64,000 nucleotides of DNA from Capsicum annuum. Lineage: Eukaryota; Streptophyta; Magnoliopsida; Solanales; Solanaceae. The stretch covers positions 210,081,461-210,145,460 of the forward strand of contig NC_061115.1 of assembly GCF_002878395.1 (NCBI RefSeq), written 5' to 3'. The notes under the pieces were generated by a model. It made no database searches and was not told the DNA's origin. It saw only the letters and a list, made by a program, of their open reading frames with translations. The stretch's first letter is position 1. Each line of letters opens with the position of its first letter. This document shows, piece after piece, positions 58,407-64,000 of this stretch. The position numbers and the translations under genes were made by a program.

Positions 58407-60394
58407 CATGAAGTTGGTTCCAATGACAAAATAATGAAGAGGAGAATGATGGACATGAGAGGAGAATGATGGACATACTTAGGATGTTCATTGAGTATGT
58501 AATGTTTTTAATTTTTTCTTTTTTATCATTGTTATGACTTCTTGCCTTTCAATTGCATTTCCTAGTTATGAATTTATTTCTAGTAGTTCATGTTATTTTA
58601 TTGTTGTTCTTGTAATGATATATGAAGGGTATTCTATTTAAGCCTCATCAATCTTGTTACATGTACCCTTTTAACTTTTCATAAAAAAGGCCTAGTTATA
58701 TGCAATTAATAAAGTGTAAGTCATGAGGTGTCACTTTCAGATTCTAAAATAGTCAAAAAATATTATGATTTCTTCATGTATGTCTAAAGTTTGAGGGATA
58801 AAAGTCTCCGGTATATGATCTTGTCAAAGATAGTAGGTATATCGCGGAGTTAGTTGAGTTATTCTCAAGCTAACCTTGATACAACGATTAATAAAAAAAA
58901 TGCAGTTATATATTTAAATTTTAAATTTAGTACGATAAACAAATAGTTTTTTCCTTTTATTTAAAATAATATCAATAAACAATAAATAAATAATTATACT
59001 TCTGCTATAATTTTAGTTAAACACTTTTTCATTTGGTGTTTTTCTAATTAAGATGAGTTACTTACCAAACTAATACTCATAAATATGTACTTTGGATCTC
59101 ATACCATAACGTTTGATTCATGTACTCTACATCTTGCTAACACAATTTCACCATTTTTTTGCATCAATGGTGTCTGTCTTTGTCTCCGTCATTTTCATTT
59201 TATCATCTTTGTTACTGTCGCACAGTACAAACCTAGCCTCTACAACTTTTTTTTTTCTCCTAAAATCACTCATCATCACTCCTTTAACTCATACATCTGC
59301 TAGCAAAGTTTAAATTAATACTTTTTATGATGAAAGAAACGTGTTACAGATATTCACAGTTAACCTATATTGTACTTGAATTTCTTGTGAAATGGCTATT
59401 TGAATCTTGCGATATGTTTGATTTATGGCTATATATTTTATGAGCAGTATACATTTATGAAAGTTTCTTCAGTCCATCTATAAACTTTTCTTTTTTCCTT
59501 TCAGTTAGGGATAGAAATTGGGGTGAGTCGAGGCAAGGTAAGACAGAGCAAATCTTTAACGGGAAAGGGTAGGGGAAGACTTAAACGGGGTGGGGTAGGG
59601 CAAAATTTATTATGCTAAAATTCTAATGAAAAATTTGCACCCCTTAGAATACATTAGCCCTTTATTAAGCCCCATATATATACTTTAACTTAAATATTTC
59701 CAGATAGCAAAAATAGCAAAATAGCAATACTTTGAGGGATTTATATTTACACCATATACAATTGATTCAATTTGATCTTTCTCTTTATCTCTTTTATTTT
59801 TTAAAATTTTCTCCTAAATTTTAGTTTTCATATTTCTCTTTTATCTTTCTCTTTACCTCTTTTTTTTTTTCAGAATTGAACACACCCACATTTTTTCCCT
59901 CTTCTTCGCCATTAACACCCATGCACACACACTTGAAAACGGATGTGAACCTCATTAAAAAATGCTGGACATGACGTCATTTTTTTCTTCTTCATTATTG
60001 AACTTCATCAAGCCTAAAAATACAACAACATATATAAAAGGATATTTTTCTTGAAGTTCTATTAACGCCACCCACCATCACTATGAACTCCCTCTTTTCT
60101 CATGAAAAAAAGACTAAACAGACCCCTAAGCACCTCTTTTATCTTTCTCTTTTACTTTTTATCCTTCCTACTTTCTTTTATTATCTAGTTGTTTCATCAT
60201 CTTTATATTCTACATTTAATTTTTTATACAAGAGAAAACATCGAAACGATTCAGTAAAAATAATGGAGATACTTGAAGCAAAAGGACTATAAAGCTTGTT
60301 TATGTTTTTTTGTATGTGAATATATATTTAATACAATTTTAGTTGTTCTTAATATGTCTATCTAACTTAATAAGAAGAATTGTATATGTATTGT
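58407..60394. other. Intergenic, no further gene seen
   Basis: Just after the MADS stop a 20-bp unit (AGAGGAGAATGATGGACATG) occurs twice in tandem (58437-58476). The rest is AT-rich with short hydrophobic frames at 59085-59313 and 60083-60292 that have no recognisable domain. G-rich direct repeats (GGGGTGGGGTAGGG) lie at about 59575-59600. Confidence 0.4.
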
Positions 60395-60890
60395 ATATAT
60401 ATATATATATATATTTCATAGAATAGTGACAGTCTTAATAGGTCTATCCGTTGTATATGTATTTGATGTCATAGAAATGATTATGCACTAGTATTTGAAT
60501 AAAATATGAAATTTACAATTGTATGTGTATTTCATAACAAATAAATAAATTTGTATATATATATTTCAAAGAATGATAACAATATTTTTAGTGGGTCTGT
60601 GTTGTATATGTATTTGATGTAAAAAAAAAGTTAAGTATTTTGTATGTGAATAAGACTTGAAATTTGCAGTTGTATACGAATTTCAAAATAAATAAATGAA
60701 TTTGTATACATGTTTCAAAGAATGACGATAGTATTTAAAGGATCTATGTATTTGTACGTGAATAGGGCCTAAATTTGCAGTTGTATATGTATTTCTTAAC
60801 AAGTAATTCATTTGTATAAGTATTTCAAAAAATGTTAGAAGTGTTTAATGAATTTGTGTTCTGTATGTGTTTTAGATCATAAAACAGTTT
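60395..60890. repeat. Degenerate tandem repeat, about 110-150 bp period
   Basis: TATTTCAAAGAATGA or a close variant recurs at about 60412, 60565, 60711 and 60823. Between copies lie TTGTATATGTATTTGATG and GAAATTTGCAGTTGTATA. Four diverged units, non-coding. Confidence 0.75.
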
Positions 60891-61033
60891 TGAGATATAT
60901 ATTTGAGAACATTAAAATAGTTTGTATTTTGTAAATGGATATGTTATGCAAATGATACATGTATTGACGATATATATTTATACTACTTGAATCATACAAA
61001 CACAAATAGTATATGTTTATATATAAATAAATA

Positions 61034-61173
61034 TATGAACAAACTATTTATATCAAACGACTAGACTTTACCTTTTGCCCTCCCAAGTAGAGCAACAAAC
61101 ATTTTTACTGTCGCGAAAAAATGGACCTTAAACACAACAAGTATATTCAAGTTTCAATTCGTTGTATGCAAAA
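61034..61173 (+). repeat. Distant copy of the thaumatin-like gene's 3' end
   Basis: TATGAACAAACTATTTATATC, then TACCTTTTGCCCTCCC, TTTTTACTGTCGCGA and AAATGGACCTT match the array units at 37.8-38.6 kb in the same order. It lies more than 22 kb away, with no other part of that gene nearby. Confidence 0.8.
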
Positions 61174-61359
61174 AGATTTTCATTGTATTATGAGGGATCT
61201 TAAACATTGATTGAGGATCCTAACTCCGTCCATTTGCCTCTTAAGAGGTTGGTTGTTTCATTTATTTTTGACCTGCTCATATCAAATTCGACTCGCTCAT
61301 TTGTGACTTCTTATATTAAGTAAAGGAGAAGAAAAGAGAATACATCTACATTTGTTATG

Positions 61360-62803
61360 TGTTATAACATGCACAACGGAAGCAATAATTCTATAGGATC
61401 AATATAACTTACATATAATCTAGATGACATAATCAAAATGAAAATAAGAAAACTTACCTCTTGAAGCTTTCACACATTTCGTTTAACACCTTGTTTGCCA
61501 GGTCTGCTACCTTCTAGTACTTCCTGATTAACTCTTTTAATCAATACTAATGTGGGCAAATGACTTTTTTTCCTAGAAAACGGTAATCTTTTTGTTGAAA
61601 AAACCACCTTTATTTATCTCAATCTTCCATTGAAGAGGGGAGGAGAAAGGATAAACGTTTTTTTTTTTTGCCATTACTTTTGCCTTAATGGCACTATAAT
61701 GGGCAAATTTTTTTTTGCCTTAATTAGCTCTATTAAGGGAAAAATGTTTTCATCTCTTTATGGACATTAAAACATAGTTTATTGATATTAAAGTCCCTTT
61801 ATATAGAAAACTAGTAAAATTACTTCTTCTAAAAAGAAATCTTTTGCCTTTTCAAAATTAATTAGTTAATCAGGCATATTAGGGACCACAAATTTATTAA
61901 TTGAGGCTTTCAATTATGATATTAATTCGGTAATGAATGAATTATCATATCATAATAAATTATAAATTATTCCACTAAAAATTTGTAATTGCACTCCTCG
62001 ATTTAATTTCCAAATCTACTATTACATCTTATTTAACTCCACATGTTAGAATTACCGACACCAATCAATTAAATTAAATTCTCTAAAAAATTTAACTCAT
62101 TGATTAATTTAATCCTTTATTAATAATGCTTAACTTATTTCATATGACGGATATAAAATCCACCTGTAGGATTTTCATGTGAAAACTTATAAGCAACCAT
62201 AAAGGGGTATCTTCTATCTCAAGTTCGAGACATGGTTCTATCAACTAATTAATATTTCACTAAGTGATTTGTCATCATCCAACCTATTAGAAATGTATTT
62301 GACTCCAAAAGAGTCTCACATTTTAATAGATTAAAACAATAACCAAACCACATAGATCATAATAATTATATCAAGATTAATAGTGTAAGTACATGTAATG
62401 GACTAGAGAAGTCGTTTATTAAAATTTAGAATATAAACGAATCTCTAATTGGTCCGTTCAATATATACGAAATGTACTAGCACAAGAAGTTGGAATATTA
62501 CCATTCCCATAACTAAGATCAAATTATATTTAATCTCCTATTACAATCAACAAGATGTTTGTCCTACCACATCTTTGATTGTGAACATTAATTTATAACT
62601 TATAAGAACCCTTAATTTTAATCTTCCGTGCATGAGTTAAAATACTCCATACACAAAATAGTCTACTACATAAGTAAAGGACACACATGTTAATGCAACG
62701 ATCTATTGAAATAAAGATTTTATTAATACAAAAAATTATCTTTACATGGGATGAAAATATAATACTATATTTCAAACTACATGGTTAATAGTATATTCTA
62801 ACA
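61360..62803 (-). mobile_element. 3' LTR of a copia element (1.44 kb)
   Basis: The + strand starts TGTTATAACATGCACAACGG and ends TATTCTAACA, that is TG...CA on both strands. The minus-strand LTR start (TGTTAGAATATAC) is preceded by a purine-rich tract (minus strand of 62804-62820). Copia coding sequence follows at higher coordinates in the expected place. The partner 5' LTR is not in the window. Confidence 0.7.
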
Positions 62804-63290
62804 ATCTCCGACTTAGACTCATAACCATGAATGTACAATTTTAACACCCATTTTTTCCACATGCTTATCAAAAACCTTCTAGGTTAATCCCTTTTTGAAT
62901 GGATCGCCAAATTGTTCTTTGACTCTATCTTCAAAACTCTCACATCACCCCTTTGAGTTATATCCCGAATCAAGTGATATTTTCTCTCAATATGCTTACT
63001 TCTTTTATGGGTTCGTGGTTATTTCGAGTTTGAAACTACACCAATATTGTCATAATAAAGTGGTAGTGGTGATTGAACCGAAGGAACAACTCCAAGCTCT
63101 TTCAGAAAGTTACCGAGCCAAACAACCTCTTTAGCCGCCTCAGAGGCAGCTACATATTTGGCTTCTATGGTGGAATCAGGAACACATAATTGCTTGATAC
63201 TCCTCTAAACAATGGCTTCACCTTCTAAAGTAAACACATATCTTGATGTAGTGTAAGACTCCGCAAAGTTCTCTAGTAGTCTGAGCCTTA
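62804..63290 (-). pseudogene. copia RNase H C-terminal relic
   Basis: The minus strand reads STIEAKYVAASEAAKEVVWL, LKELGVVPSVQSPLPLYYDN, KHIERKYHLIRD and VLKIESKNNLA, the end of copia RNase H. Stops and frameshifts are present, and the rest of pol is absent upstream. Confidence 0.8.
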
Positions 63291-64000
63291 GAACGTGTCA
63301 AGTGAAGTGTAATTCCATCCCTAAAAGATTGAGAAGTGACTTCCCAAATGATTAGTTTTTAAACCTTGTGGAATTTTTCAAAAAGTGACTTTCTATTATA
63401 TGGGGAATTGAATTATCTTTCAAATGATACCCATTTCGTCAAAATCTGATGTCGGTGTGGAAAGATATGGCCAAATTACAGAAGCCAGTCTGAACCTCCT
63501 AGGTGCGACGGAAGAGGCCGACGGACCATCGGACAAGCGAAGGACCCTCGACCAAACCATCGTAATGAGGAAGAAGACCGACTCACTGGCCAAGTGCGAC
63601 GGAGAGGGCCGAGGGACCGTTGGACTAGCGATGGATCATCGCACCCCACCGTCGCAGTTGAGATAGAAAGTAAGATTCTGGCCAAGGTGCGATGGTCAGG
63701 ACCAATGGAACGTCGCACCCCACCATCGTACATCCCAATCAGTAATTTTAAGTCATTTTAAAAAGGGCTTTTTAGTCTTTTCCCACCCTTTTAAGACTCA
63801 GATATAAGCAAAATGAAGCAGATGACTTCATTATCTCCCAAAACATCCAAAGGCTAGGGTTTCTTCCTAAAGAACAAACCCAAAATCCTTCTCCAAGAAA
63901 TTCAAGAATCCTCCATAGATTCTACAAATTGAGTTGAGATTCAAGTTCCCCAAGTCAAAGGCTTCAAGAACCCTCTATCAAGAGTAAGAAAAAGAGTCTC
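63291..64000 (+). mobile_element. CpG-rich LTR, probably gypsy type, running off the window
   Basis: From about 63430 the sequence becomes CpG-rich, with repeated TCGCACCCCACCGTCGC-like motifs (about 63637-63655 and 63713-63731). A TATA-like ATATAAGC at 63802 and a C/A-rich stretch with GGCTAGGGTTTCTTCC follow. This composition is familiar from gypsy LTRs in Solanaceae. Neither terminus is certain. The long open frames on both strands come from GC content, not coding. Confidence 0.5.

Noticed and set aside
59085..60292. Small hydrophobic frames (72, 66 and 69 residues) as secreted peptides
   Set aside because: AT/T-rich DNA readily gives Phe/Leu/Ser-rich frames; no signal-peptide plus mature-peptide pattern and no conserved cysteines.
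63424..63733. Long open frames on both strands (80-85 residues)
   Set aside because: They arise from GC-rich LTR-like sequence that lacks stop codons; no domain or start context supports a protein.
1..64000. CRISPR arrays, bacterial operons or ribosome-binding sites
   Set aside because: The window is plant nuclear DNA; the tandem repeats lack the regular repeat-spacer pattern and there are no cas-like genes.
1..64000. Endogenous pararetrovirus (integrated plant virus) sequence
   Set aside because: All RT-bearing regions have Ty1/copia, Ty3/gypsy or LINE domain order, with LTRs or LINE features; I saw no movement-protein or caulimovirid coat-protein motif.

Overview
This is nuclear DNA of a flowering plant, almost certainly a member of the nightshade family (Solanaceae) and probably Solanum or a close relative. 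The evidence is AT-rich intergenic DNA, GT-AG introns, several tRNA-derived SINEs of the type I know as Au/TS in Solanaceae, foldback MITEs and LTR retrotransposons of solanaceous type, and three plant genes. The species assignment is inference from repeat families, not a database match.

Only three genes look intact, all on the + strand. They are a single-exon L-type lectin receptor kinase of the LecRK-S.4 type (19496-21568), a two-exon thaumatin-like protein of the PR-5 family (36512-37641), and a small single-exon type I MADS-box gene (57924-58406). The first two are a cell-surface receptor-like kinase and a secreted defence-type protein. Nothing in the sequence links the three genes in one pathway. 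Their spacing (about 15-20 kb) is filled by transposable elements.

Layout. 1-11.0 kb: a decayed minus-strand Ty3/gypsy chromovirus (gag, protease, RT, RNase H, integrase, chromodomain). Its RT is split by a 3.57-kb plus-strand solo LTR with a perfect 5-bp target duplication, and a duplicated LTR end lies on its 5' side. 11.4-13.2 kb: a minus-strand non-autonomous Helitron. 13.2-19.4 kb: AT-rich DNA with MITEs, a minisatellite and a SINE. 19.5-21.6 kb: LecRK gene. 21.9-27.1 kb: a dense cluster of SINEs and MITEs. 27.3-29.2 kb: a second Helitron of the same family. 31.6-33.5 kb: a long-TIR, Mutator-like element carrying a broken copy of the ribosomal protein eL6 gene (Pack-MULE type). 36.0-38.65 kb: the thaumatin-like gene, with a tandemly duplicated promoter plus first exon upstream and a tandem array of its own 3' end downstream. 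40-55.6 kb: a nested stack, with a copia element (41005-47078, both LTRs present) inside a LINE, next to gypsy gag and LTR pieces of two related elements. 55.6-57.0 kb: a plus-strand gypsy protease/RT relic. 57.1-57.6 kb: a Helitron end. 57.9-58.4 kb: MADS gene. 60.4-61.2 kb: a degenerate tandem array and a distant copy of the thaumatin-like gene's 3' end. 61.4-63.3 kb: a copia LTR with an RNase H relic. 63.4-64.0 kb: the start of a CpG-rich gypsy-type LTR running off the window.

The most notable observations are the eL6-carrying long-TIR element, the duplicated splice-compatible first exon and 3'-end array at the thaumatin-like gene, the start-overlapping mini-uORF of the LecRK gene, and the Helitron pair with a conserved core. 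All frames and boundaries were read by eye. No alignment or database search was run.
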